This document shows, piece by piece, positions 35,271-42,366 of a DNA stretch of 64,000 bases (positions within the stretch are counted from its first letter, which is position 1; each line of letters begins with the position of its first letter). Source of the DNA: JAEUIE01 sp046350055 (GTDB lineage Bacteria; Planctomycetota; Planctomycetia; Gemmatales; HRBIN36); the NCBI GenBank assembly GCA_046350055.1, contig JAXMBC010000001.1, positions 372,001-436,000 of the forward strand, read 5' to 3'. The notes beneath the pieces are model-generated. The model was not told the DNA's origin. It saw nothing but the letters and a program-made list of their open reading frames with translations, and searched no databases. A program made the position numbers and the translations under genes.

Positions 35271-36212
35271 TCATGTCCCGGGCTGCTTGAACAGGTCCAG
35301 GAAGAGATCTTCGTAATTCTTGAACACACCCAGCCTGTCGAGTTCCTGTTTCAGCTCGAAGGCTTTCGTTCGGTCTGCTTTGACTTGTTCAAACAGCTGA
35401 TCGATTCTCTGATGATCTTCTGCTGTCAGTTTTTCCATGGGTGTGGGCGGCTGCTCTACGACCGGTGCTTCCTGTTCTGAGGAAACCAGGGAGTGTCCCA
35501 GCTTTTCTTCAATCTGAGCCAGTGCCTGTCCCAGTTGTTCATCCATCTGTCGTGATTGTTCAGCCAACTCCTCCAGATCGATATTCAAGTTTGTGAGATC
35601 TGAAAAGACATCAAGGATTGCCAACGACGCTTTCGGGAAAGGCAACTGACTGAAGATGTGCGGCATTTCACCCAGCAGGCATGCGCCTTGAACGCCTTTC
35701 TCCGCTGCGACTCCCAGCAAGACACCGTTTAAGCCCGAGATGTGACCTTCATCCAGCACCTGCACTTTCCCGGATTGCAGTTCTTCCAGGGTTTGTTCAT
35801 TGGAAGCAGCGATGAATACCCGAGAGGAATGCTCCGGGTGCATTTGCGTCGCCATCGCCGCGAAGGTAAAGATGCGTTCGACGCCAATCTTCTTTGCAAA
35901 CTCAACGATTGACTCGCAGTATTGATACTTCCCCATGGGTGGCTGGGCTTCTCCCAGCAATACAACCACATCGCGCTTCTTCTCAGGATCTGAGTAGAGA
36001 AAAAATCTGCTGCGAGGTCGTCGTCCTGAATGCAGGATCCCCTTTTGCACCTCAACATATTCCACGTCAAATAACGTGGAGGTCTGTAACTCCGCCAGCA
36101 CAGACATGCCCAGCTTGGACATGAGGTAATACCCGGCATTGATGCCTACATGGCCAATGCCCGGCCACACAGCGACAAGTACCGGATGAATCAATGGATT
36201 GGTTGTTGTCAT
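35271..36212 (-). CDS. PAC2 family protein (proteasome-assembly-chaperone-like)
   Basis: A 313-residue protein from ATG 36212, which follows AAGGAA; an upstream ATG at 36317 would add residues unlike the family. The PAC2 fold is indicated by PVLVAVWPGIGHVGINAGYYL, VVVLLGEAQPPMGKY, IFTFAAMATQMHPE and GLNGVLLGVAAEKGVQGACLL. The last 90 residues are helical and Glu/Gln-rich, a likely coiled coil. PAC2 proteins occur in archaea and actinobacteria, some near proteasome genes, and are mostly uncharacterised. Its promoter region holds a sigma54-like element, so it may be co-regulated with the stress genes transcribed in the other direction. Confidence 0.8.
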   Translation of the reverse strand: MTTTNPLIHPVLVAVWPGIGHVGINAGYYLMSKLGMSVLAELQTSTLFDVEYVEVQKGILHSGRRPRSRFFLYSDPEKKRDVVVLLGEAQPPMGKYQYCESIVEFAKKIGVERIFTFAAMATQMHPEHSSRVFIAASNEQTLEELQSGKVQVLDEGHISGLNGVLLGVAAEKGVQGACLLGEMPHIFSQLPFPKASLAILDVFSDLTNLNIDLEELAEQSRQMDEQLGQALAQIEEKLGHSLVSSEQEAPVVEQPPTPMEKLTAEDHQRIDQLFEQVKADRTKAFELKQELDRLGVFKNYEDLFLDLFKQPGT

Positions 36213-36274
36213 GATTTCCTTAACCCCACCGTTTTGTATGCTCCGCTTACAGGCATCGTCTCCAACAAGCAGCA

Positions 36275-36291
36275 AGCAGTTTCCGTACCAT
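36275..36291 (-). promoter_or_regulatory. Candidate sigma54 (-24/-12) promoter for the PAC2 gene
   Basis: On the minus strand the sequence reads ATGGTACGGAAACTGCT. GG (-24) and GC (-12) have exactly the required spacing, and the element matches about 11 of the 14 specified positions of YTGGCACGRNNNTTGCW. The predicted start lies about 50 bases before the PAC2 ATG at 36212. Confidence 0.5.
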
Positions 36292-36368
36292 CCACAAGGC
36301 ATTGTATTCGGCAGCAACTTGCCGTTGCTTATCTTTCATTGGCAAGCTTCTATCCAAGTTGGAAAACA

Positions 36369-36457
36369 ACTGACTTCATTTCAGTCGTTGAACCAATGAC
36401 CGGAAGCCCGACATGTCCCGTTAGCATCAGCGATTCACTATCTGGGCTGACTTCATT
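36369..36457. promoter_or_regulatory. Repeated CTGACTTCATT motifs between divergent genes (possible activator sites)
   Basis: CTGACTTCATT occurs at 36370-36380 and again at 36447-36457, 77 bases apart. The first copy is part of an inverted repeat ACTGA-N7-TCAGT (36369-36385). They lie between two sigma54-like promoters that face away from each other, where upstream activator sites for an NtrC-type protein would be expected. Confidence 0.35.
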
Positions 36458-36470
36458 GATTTTGACCGTT

Positions 36471-36487
36471 TTGGCATTCAGTCTGCT
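36471..36487 (+). promoter_or_regulatory. Candidate sigma54 (-24/-12) promoter for the usp gene
   Basis: TTGGCATTCAGTCTGCT has TTGGCA at -24 and TGCT at -12 with correct spacing. The predicted start is near 36498, about 26 bases before the usp ATG at 36524. An NtrC-type activator is encoded 6 kb downstream. Confidence 0.5.
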
Positions 36488-36523
36488 ATTCAAGGGTAAT
36501 ATGTTCCCCTTGCGAGTAAACCC

Positions 36524-36961
36524 ATGGTAACCTGGCCCCCGAAGACCATCTTGCATGCGACTGATTTCTCGCCTAATGCAGAACATGCTTTCCATGTGGC
36601 ATGCCAGATTGCCAGGTCAATGCATGCAAGGATAGTTGTCCTGCACGCCTTTATCCTCGACGCACACATCACTGCTGACCTGCCTGTTGTCCCGCGCGAA
36701 TTAGTATCTGAAGAAGACATACGATTGAAGCTCCGTCAGATTCGCGAGAGTGAGCCTTCACTCCAGATCGAAGACAAGTTCGTCGTAGGGACACCGGTTG
36801 AATCAATCGTGAGTGTTGCAAATTCCTGTCATGCTGACCTGATCATTATGGGGACATATGGCCGCACTGGTTTCAAGAGGCTGGTGCTGGGAAGCGTTGC
36901 AGACCATGTGCTACGCCGAGCATCGTGTCCGGTGATGATTGTCCCTTTGCCACCTGCTTAA
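36524..36961 (+). CDS. Universal stress protein (UspA family)
   Basis: A 145-residue single-domain Usp. It starts TILHATDFSPNAEHAFHVA and ends with the ATP-binding pattern G-x2-G-x9-G-S in MGTYGRTGFKRLVLGSV, followed by the usual CPVMIVP strand. Such ATP-binding Usps support survival under oxygen, energy or redox stress. It heads the rightward series usp-hsp20-double usp-dehydrogenase and is preceded by a sigma54-type element. Confidence 0.92.
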   Translation: MVTWPPKTILHATDFSPNAEHAFHVACQIARSMHARIVVLHAFILDAHITADLPVVPRELVSEEDIRLKLRQIRESEPSLQIEDKFVVGTPVESIVSVANSCHADLIIMGTYGRTGFKRLVLGSVADHVLRRASCPVMIVPLPPA

Positions 36962-36992
36962 CATCTCAACCTTTTCACAAGGAGTAACCACC

Positions 36993-37466
36993 ATGAGTAA
37001 TCTGCTCCCAGCCAAGACGCAGCAATCCAATGGCAATGGTTCACTGACGAGCTGGAGCGGCTTTCCCGCGTTCCATCAGTTCCGTCAGGAAATGGATCAA
37101 GTCTTCCAGAGATTCTTTGGCGATGTGTCGTTTTTCGGCAATGACAATCCTTCCTGGGGAGTGGATCTGGATGTGAAAGACAACACGGTGATCGCTCGTT
37201 TCGAAGCTCCGGGCTTCGACCCCAAGGAGATAGACCTGAAACAGGTGGGCAACGAGCTCGTGTTGAAAGCTGAGCATAAATCCGAAGTGAAAGACAAAGA
37301 ACACTCAGAACAGCGTCGTTCCTCGCTCTATCGTTCCATCACGTTGCCGGAAGGGTGCGTCATGGATAAGGCCGAAGCCAAGTTTCAAAACGGATTGCTG
37401 ACTGTAACGATTCCCAAGAGTGAATCTTCTCGAGGCAAGCCAATAGCCATCCAGGCAGCAAAATAA
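36993..37466 (+). CDS. Small heat-shock protein Hsp20
   Basis: A 157-residue alpha-crystallin-type chaperone from ATG 36993, with AAGGAG upstream. The N-terminal part is Ser/Gly/Phe-rich (WSGFPAFHQFRQEMDQVFQRFF). The crystallin domain runs from VDLDVKDNTVIARFEAPGF to LPEGCVMDKAEAKFQNGLL, the A-x-x-x-N-G-L-L motif near the end; the tail SRGKPIAIQ carries the usual I-x-I/V-type element. It holds unfolding proteins in an ATP-independent way. It lies 31 bases after usp and probably shares its transcript. Confidence 0.93.
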   Translation: MSNLLPAKTQQSNGNGSLTSWSGFPAFHQFRQEMDQVFQRFFGDVSFFGNDNPSWGVDLDVKDNTVIARFEAPGFDPKEIDLKQVGNELVLKAEHKSEVKDKEHSEQRRSSLYRSITLPEGCVMDKAEAKFQNGLLTVTIPKSESSRGKPIAIQAAK

Positions 37467-37475
37467 ACCCACCTG

Positions 37476-37521
37476 AATCCTCAGCAGTCGAACGTCTTTC
37501 GTAGTCAGACTGCTGGGGATT
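37476..37521 (+). other. Intercistronic hairpin between hsp20 and the double usp gene
   Basis: Bases 37476-37489 and 37508-37521 pair over 14 positions with a single G-T wobble and an 18-base loop. No T-tract follows, so it may stabilise or process the mRNA rather than terminate it. Confidence 0.55.
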
Positions 37522-37547
37522 CCTGTTGTATTCAACACGAGGCTAAA

Positions 37548-38399
37548 ATGATCAAGAGTATACTGATCGGACTGGACGGTTCGCCTTTCAGTCATGCTGC
37601 CGTCGAATTAGGCTTGCGTTGGGCGAAACAACTGGATGCGATGCTGGTAGGCATCGGTGTAGTCGATAAGCCAGCTACGACCCATTTGCCAGGCCCAATG
37701 GTACCCGGCCTGCCCCCGCTTGATCCGCTGGCTGAAACCACCCGTCTGGATGAACGACTGCTCCAGGAAGAACACCGACGTGTGGAACGCTATCTTCAGC
37801 AGTTTACCCTGCAATGTGCCGAGCAACAGGTGCCATGCAAACTCCTGGAAGACCTGGGAGTGGCTGCTGAGCGATTGACCACGCAAGCCCAGCGGTTTGA
37901 CCTCGTCATGCTCGGCCGACGCACCTTCTTCCACCACGGATCTTCCGAAGAACTGGATGCCACTCTCAAGGAAGTGGCACGAAACTGTTCCAGGCCTGTG
38001 GTCACTGTTCCCAACAGCATTCGCGAAAGCAAGTGTGTGATGGTGGCATACGATGGAAGTCCGCAAGCCGCCCGGGCTTTGCAGGCATTCGTAGCTTCCG
38101 AGATTGACAAGGACAAGAAAGTCCACATCGTGAGTATCGCAGCCACATCCACGGAAGCTGAGAAACACGCGCAGCTGGCCGCTGACTTCCTGACCTGGCA
38201 TGGTCGCACCTTCATGGTTCACGCGGTGGCCTCTAAAGAGCATCCGGCACAAGCCATCATCAAACAAACCTGGATTTGTGATCCATCCATCCTCGTGATG
38301 GGAGTGTTTGGTCACGGCAAACTCAGGGATTACCTGTTTGGTTCAGTCACCCGCACTCTGTTGAAAGAAAGTCCTGTGCCCCTGTTCCTTTACCATTGA
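37548..38399 (+). CDS. Double-domain universal stress protein
   Basis: A 283-residue protein of two Usp domains. Domain 1 starts SILIGLDGSPFSHAAVELG and ends NCSRPVVTVP. It lacks the G-x2-G-x9-G-S loop, having GRRTFFHHGSSEELD instead, so it probably does not bind ATP. Domain 2 starts CVMVAYDGSPQAARALQAF and keeps the loop in MGVFGHGKLRDYLFGSV, closing with SPVPLFLYH. Tandem Usps of this kind are frequent in dormancy and hypoxia gene sets. It lies between hsp20 and a dehydrogenase gene, 28 bases ahead of the latter. Confidence 0.88.
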   Translation: MIKSILIGLDGSPFSHAAVELGLRWAKQLDAMLVGIGVVDKPATTHLPGPMVPGLPPLDPLAETTRLDERLLQEEHRRVERYLQQFTLQCAEQQVPCKLLEDLGVAAERLTTQAQRFDLVMLGRRTFFHHGSSEELDATLKEVARNCSRPVVTVPNSIRESKCVMVAYDGSPQAARALQAFVASEIDKDKKVHIVSIAATSTEAEKHAQLAADFLTWHGRTFMVHAVASKEHPAQAIIKQTWICDPSILVMGVFGHGKLRDYLFGSVTRTLLKESPVPLFLYH

Positions 38400-38427
38400 T
38401 CCTTTCAACGAGTGTCCAGGAGACAAC

Positions 38428-39528
38428 ATGTCCACTCACGCCAGGGATAGAGACTACGATGACATCGGTCCTGAAAAGATCGTGCACCTGTATGATCCTC
38501 ACAGCGGCATGCGGGGCATTGTGGTAGTTGACAACACCGCATGTGGATCTGCCATGGGAGGCGTACGGATGGCGTCCGATGTCAGCATGGAGGAAGTCTG
38601 CCGGCTGGCACGGGCCATGACTCTTAAAAACGCAGCAGCAGGGCTACCACATGGCGGTGGCAAAGCTGGGCTGATTGCCGACCCGAAGAGCAAGAACAAA
38701 GAGGGTATCATTCGCAGCTTCGCTCGACAGATTCGCGAACTGACGAGTTACATTCCCGGCCCGGATATGGGCACGGATGAGATTTGCATGGGCTTGATCC
38801 GCGATGAGATCGGCCGGGCAGTGGGTCTTCCCCGAGTGCTGGGCGGCATACCACTGGATGAGATTGGAGCGACGGGCTACGGACTGGCACGCAGTGCAGA
38901 AGTCGCTGCTGAGTATGCCGGGCTCCAGCTCAAAGGTGCCACGCTTGCCATCGAAGGGTTTGGGAATGTTGGCCGGCCCGCTGCAAGATTCCTGGCTGAG
39001 TTGGGGGTAAAACTGGTGGCAGCCAGCGATTCCCATGGAGCCGCCTATGATGCACAGGGTTTCGACATTGAAAAGTTGATACAGGTCAAGCAGCAAACAG
39101 GATCCGTCATTCATTACCCAAACTGCAAGCAGCTTGACGCAAAGGAACTCTTTGGCGTTGCATGCGACATTCTGATTCCTGCAGCCCGTCCCGACTGCAT
39201 CAATGAAGGCAATGCTGGATCCATCAAGGCGAAACTGATACTTCAAGGTGCCAATATACCTGCCACCTCGGCGGCTGAATCGATGCTGGGAGAACGGGGA
39301 GTACTCATCGTTCCCGATTTTGTCGCTAACGCTGGAGGTGTCATATGCGCTTCTGTGGAATATCACGGCGGTACACAGTCCATGGCTTTCGATTTGATAG
39401 CCCAGCGAATCAGGGATAATACTCACGCCGTACTCAAACGGTCTCGGGAAGAACGTATCTCCCCGCGCCGGGCAGCGGTTGCCCTTGCTACTGAGCGTGT
39501 ACGCACAGCCATGACTATGCGTAAATAA
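38428..39528 (+). CDS. Glu/Leu/Phe/Val dehydrogenase family amino-acid dehydrogenase
   Basis: A 366-residue NAD(P)-dependent oxidative deaminase. CAGGAG precedes the ATG. The substrate half has CGSAMGGVRM, the catalytic Lys in LPHGGGKAG and GPDMGTDE; the cofactor half has IEGFGNVGRPAARFL. The length is closer to leucine/valine dehydrogenases than to ordinary hexameric glutamate dehydrogenases (about 420), and the GGVRM substrate motif also fits that group. It would link amino-acid nitrogen and keto-acid pools to NADH. The substrate cannot be fixed by eye. Confidence 0.85.
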   Translation: MSTHARDRDYDDIGPEKIVHLYDPHSGMRGIVVVDNTACGSAMGGVRMASDVSMEEVCRLARAMTLKNAAAGLPHGGGKAGLIADPKSKNKEGIIRSFARQIRELTSYIPGPDMGTDEICMGLIRDEIGRAVGLPRVLGGIPLDEIGATGYGLARSAEVAAEYAGLQLKGATLAIEGFGNVGRPAARFLAELGVKLVAASDSHGAAYDAQGFDIEKLIQVKQQTGSVIHYPNCKQLDAKELFGVACDILIPAARPDCINEGNAGSIKAKLILQGANIPATSAAESMLGERGVLIVPDFVANAGGVICASVEYHGGTQSMAFDLIAQRIRDNTHAVLKRSREERISPRRAAVALATERVRTAMTMRK

Positions 39529-39582
39529 GACTGTGTTACAATTGGCACGAGCCAACCATAGCACCTACCAGGGAGTCTCACT

Positions 39583-39879
39583 GTGAAACACGATGAACCG
39601 GTGATTGCCTTTTCCACAAATCAATCAGCCGAGGCAGCGATCCTCAAGAACATGCTGGAATCGGAAGGCATTCAATGCCAACTGGAAGGCGAGAATCAGG
39701 CTGGGCTGACAGGAATTCTCGAAATCCGTGGTTTGGTGCGTGCCTGGGATGAAGACAAGGCACGTAAGCTTCTGGACAAACGGCATAGTCACAGCACCCA
39801 AGGTCAGCCACCCAAAAAGATCAGCAACACTGTAACTCCTGAGCCGGGAATTCATCATGAGGTGACAACACGACATTGA
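39583..39879 (+). CDS. DUF2007 family small protein
   Basis: A 98-residue protein beginning at GTG 39583 after CAGGGAG. AFSTNQSAEAAILKNMLESEGI and the following EGENQAGLTG-I-x-x-R-G-LV match the DUF2007 or putative signal-transducing protein family, in which residues 5-70 form a small ferredoxin-like or ACT-like fold. The rest is a basic tail. Function unknown. It is the last gene of the rightward stress group, and the next gene is on the opposite strand. Confidence 0.7.
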   Translation: MKHDEPVIAFSTNQSAEAAILKNMLESEGIQCQLEGENQAGLTGILEIRGLVRAWDEDKARKLLDKRHSHSTQGQPPKKISNTVTPEPGIHHEVTTRH

Positions 39880-39887
39880 CCTGTCGT

Positions 39888-40109
39888 TCATTCCACCAGA
39901 ATCTCATTGGTTAGATTCTCGGCGTAGTTTCTGCTGATCACCAGTTCCTGAGCAAGCTGTTTGTGATAGTAGGAGCATGCGCGACCCTGAAGGACTATTT
40001 CGTTGTCACGCAGTTCCAGTCGGAGATTCTTTACCTGAAAGCGCATTTGCTCCCTCATGTCGCGCTGGAGTTGCGACAGTTGAATCAGGAGTGTCGGCGG
40101 GTTCGACAT
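39888..40109 (-). CDS. BON-like small protein
   Basis: A 73-residue protein. Residues 27-60 (VKNLRLELRDNEIVLQGRACSYYHKQLAQELV) read like the beta-alpha core of a BON domain, which binds phospholipids or other proteins. There is no signal peptide, so it is probably cytoplasmic. It ends 8 bases from the end of the DUF2007 gene on the other strand. The frame is too short for certainty. Confidence 0.5.
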   Translation of the reverse strand: MSNPPTLLIQLSQLQRDMREQMRFQVKNLRLELRDNEIVLQGRACSYYHKQLAQELVISRNYAENLTNEILVE

Positions 40110-40429
40110 TCTGCACTTCTCCGAATGACCAGGAGTCTGTTTAACTCCATGAAGGGGATTTGTGCAAACAATGCGAGAATCTTCCCGGAAGATTGCATCA
40201 GGCGTGTTCTACTACATGCAGGGGAAGCAGTTATTATGCCAAGGGCCATAAATGCCCATTTCACTGCGTATTCCTCCATGATCCTGTGGAGAGCAGGTCT
40301 GCAAAGTGTCAGTTTGTTCTCAAGATGGAAAAATGCTTGCCGGTCTGAAGTAAAGATGCCAATAATTGACTGCTCTCTGAGATTACTGCCTGTCAAACAG
40401 GCTTCGATGGCTAGTGCACAGGCTTGCTC
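40110..40429. other. Intergenic region before the histidine kinase
   Basis: No gene. It should hold the divergent promoters of the BON-like gene and the kinase. A perfect small hairpin GCCTGT-CAA-ACAGGC is at 40388-40402, 28 bases before the kinase ATG. A weak sigma54-like element (40325-40341, good TTGC but poor -24) was seen and is not counted. Confidence 0.45.
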
Positions 40430-42352
40430 ATGACGGAATCAGGACACACCGGTCAACTGGCTAAAACGGCGAGCGGGGAAGCGGAACGATTGCGCTCCAT
40501 CCTCGATACCGCTGTCGATGGGATAATCACCATCAAAGGCGATGGAACGGTTGAGCAGTTTAATCAGGCAGCTGAACGAATCTTTGGTTATGAAGAGAAG
40601 GAAATTGTCGGTCAGAACATCTCCATGCTGATGCCTTCACCGTTTCGGGAAGAGCACGATAATTATTTGAAACGCTATCTCACTACGCGAGAGCGTCGCA
40701 TCATCGGCATCGGCCGAGAGGTGACAGGAAAGCGTAAAGATGGCTCACTCGTACCCATTGAAATAGCGGTTGGGGAGTGCAGCTGGGAGGACGAGTTGCG
40801 GTTCACCGGGTTTGTACGAGACATTACGGCACGCAAGGAAAGCGAACGACTACTGAGAGAACAATCTCAGTTGCTCAACAATGTCAGGGAAGCCATACTC
40901 GTCACTGATCTGGAGAATCGTATTCGGTACTGGAATTCCGGCGCTGAGCGTCTCTATGGCTGGTCAGCACAGGAAGCGATTGGTCAGGACTGTCATGATT
41001 TAAAGTGTTGTACTCATCCACAGGGTCTCGGCATGGATGAGATACATCGAAAGATAGAGCAAGACGGCGAGTGGCAAGGGGAGTTGCTGCATGATACCAA
41101 GGATGGACGACGGATTACCGTAGCTTCCTATTGGTCACTCATCCGAGACGAGAATGACCAACCCAAGTCCAGACTGATTATCAATATCGACATGACAGAG
41201 CGTAAAAAACTGGAAGCACAGTTTCTTCGCGCGCAGCGACTGGAAAGTATCGGTGTCCTGGCCGGTGGCATTGCCCATGATCTCAACAATGTCATGACAC
41301 CTATCCTCATGAGTGTGAAACTCCTGAAGAAGTATGTCAGGGATGAGAAACCGCTCGACCTCCTGAACACGGCTCAGGCAAGTGTGGAACGAGGCATCGA
41401 TATGGTCAAGCAACTGCTTTCCTTCGCTGGAGGCATGGAGGGAGAGCGAACACAAATTGACGTTTCACAGATTACAGGTGAAGTCGAGAAGATGTTGCAG
41501 CATACTCTCAGCAAGGTAGTTCAGATCGAAACTCATATAGATGGGGAATTGTGGTCAGTCAAAGGAGATAAAACACAGCTGCTGCAGGTCTTGATGAATC
41601 TCTGCGTAAATGCAAGAGATGCCATGCCAAACGGTGGTGTACTTACGATCCGCGCGGAGAATGTGGTCATCGGTGGAGAATACCACCAGTTTCATCCAGA
41701 TGCCAAGCCAGGTCCTTATGTGCTGCTGGATGTGACTGATACAGGTTCTGGGATTCCTCCGGAAGTTCTGGACAAGATCTTTGATCCGTTCTTCACGACA
41801 AAAGGCATTGGCAAAGGAACTGGATTGGGACTTTCCACTGCTTTGGGTATCGTGCGGAATCATGGTGGATTTCTCAACGTCTACAGCGAAGTGGGCAAAG
41901 GTACCCGTGTTACGGTCTACCTTCCTGCCACTGGAGTCAACCAGACTATTCAAGACAAACTCGAAACAACCACCTCGCCTCAGGGCCATGGCGAACTGCT
42001 CATGATCGTGGATGATGAGCCACTCATTGTGCAAACCGTACAGTCTGTTCTGGAGAATTACGGTTACCAGACTATGACAGCTGAGCACGGCATGGCTGCA
42101 CTAGCGCTCTTTTCGAAACACCATACGGCAATTCGAGCCGTTCTACTCGACATGATGATGCCGGGACTGGATGGCCCGGCCGTGATGCAGCAGATGCGAG
42201 AGATCAATCCCCACGTACCGATTATCGCCTGCAGCGGACTCCGGTCTGCGGAACGGCTGCGAACCATCTTTGCTGCAGGCGCCAGGGCATTCTTGCAAAA
42301 GCCCTATTCTGTTGAACAACTGTTGTCGACATTGCAGCAATTTGTGAAATAA
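40430..42352 (+). CDS. Hybrid PAS-PAS histidine kinase with FixL-like haem-PAS
   Basis: A soluble 640-residue kinase from ATG 40430 (TTG 40424 is the alternative). PAS1 covers about residues 20-135. It closely follows FixL: EEHDNYLKRY has the His (H76) at the proximal haem-ligand place, R82 six residues on, and R96 in RRIIGIGREV, twenty on, as His200/Arg206/Arg220 in Bradyrhizobium FixL. PAS2 covers about residues 145-265. The HisKA phosphoacceptor is H283 in GGIAHDLNNVM. The HATPase domain has NLCVNARDAM and FFTTKGIGKGTGLGL. A C-terminal receiver (IVDDEPLIVQT, VLLDMMMPG) completes it. It is 14 bases before the sigma54 activator and most likely phosphorylates it. Oxygen sensing is inferred from sequence. 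Confidence 0.85.
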   Translation: MTESGHTGQLAKTASGEAERLRSILDTAVDGIITIKGDGTVEQFNQAAERIFGYEEKEIVGQNISMLMPSPFREEHDNYLKRYLTTRERRIIGIGREVTGKRKDGSLVPIEIAVGECSWEDELRFTGFVRDITARKESERLLREQSQLLNNVREAILVTDLENRIRYWNSGAERLYGWSAQEAIGQDCHDLKCCTHPQGLGMDEIHRKIEQDGEWQGELLHDTKDGRRITVASYWSLIRDENDQPKSRLIINIDMTERKKLEAQFLRAQRLESIGVLAGGIAHDLNNVMTPILMSVKLLKKYVRDEKPLDLLNTAQASVERGIDMVKQLLSFAGGMEGERTQIDVSQITGEVEKMLQHTLSKVVQIETHIDGELWSVKGDKTQLLQVLMNLCVNARDAMPNGGVLTIRAENVVIGGEYHQFHPDAKPGPYVLLDVTDTGSGIPPEVLDKIFDPFFTTKGIGKGTGLGLSTALGIVRNHGGFLNVYSEVGKGTRVTVYLPATGVNQTIQDKLETTTSPQGHGELLMIVDDEPLIVQTVQSVLENYGYQTMTAEHGMAALALFSKHHTAIRAVLLDMMMPGLDGPAVMQQMREINPHVPIIACSGLRSAERLRTIFAAGARAFLQKPYSVEQLLSTLQQFVK

Positions 42353-42366
42353 TCATCGGAGTTCCC

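Noticed and set aside
36213..36317. Upstream start (36317) for the PAC2 protein
   Set aside because: It would add 35 residues with no resemblance to PAC2 and would overlap the sigma54-like element; the ATG at 36212 has a good ribosome site.
39542..39558. TTGGCACGAGCCAACCA as a sigma54 promoter ahead of the DUF2007 gene
   Set aside because: The -24 half is perfect, but the -12 half lacks GC at the needed place (CC instead). It is also a small TTGGC/GCCAA hairpin, which explains the sequence.
40325..40341. ATGGAAAAATGCTTGCC as a sigma54 promoter of the kinase
   Set aside because: Only the -12 half and GG match; the -24 half is poor.
39963..40433. Open frame across the gap before the histidine kinase
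   Set aside because: Overlaps the BON-like gene and kinase start; composition is not protein-like.
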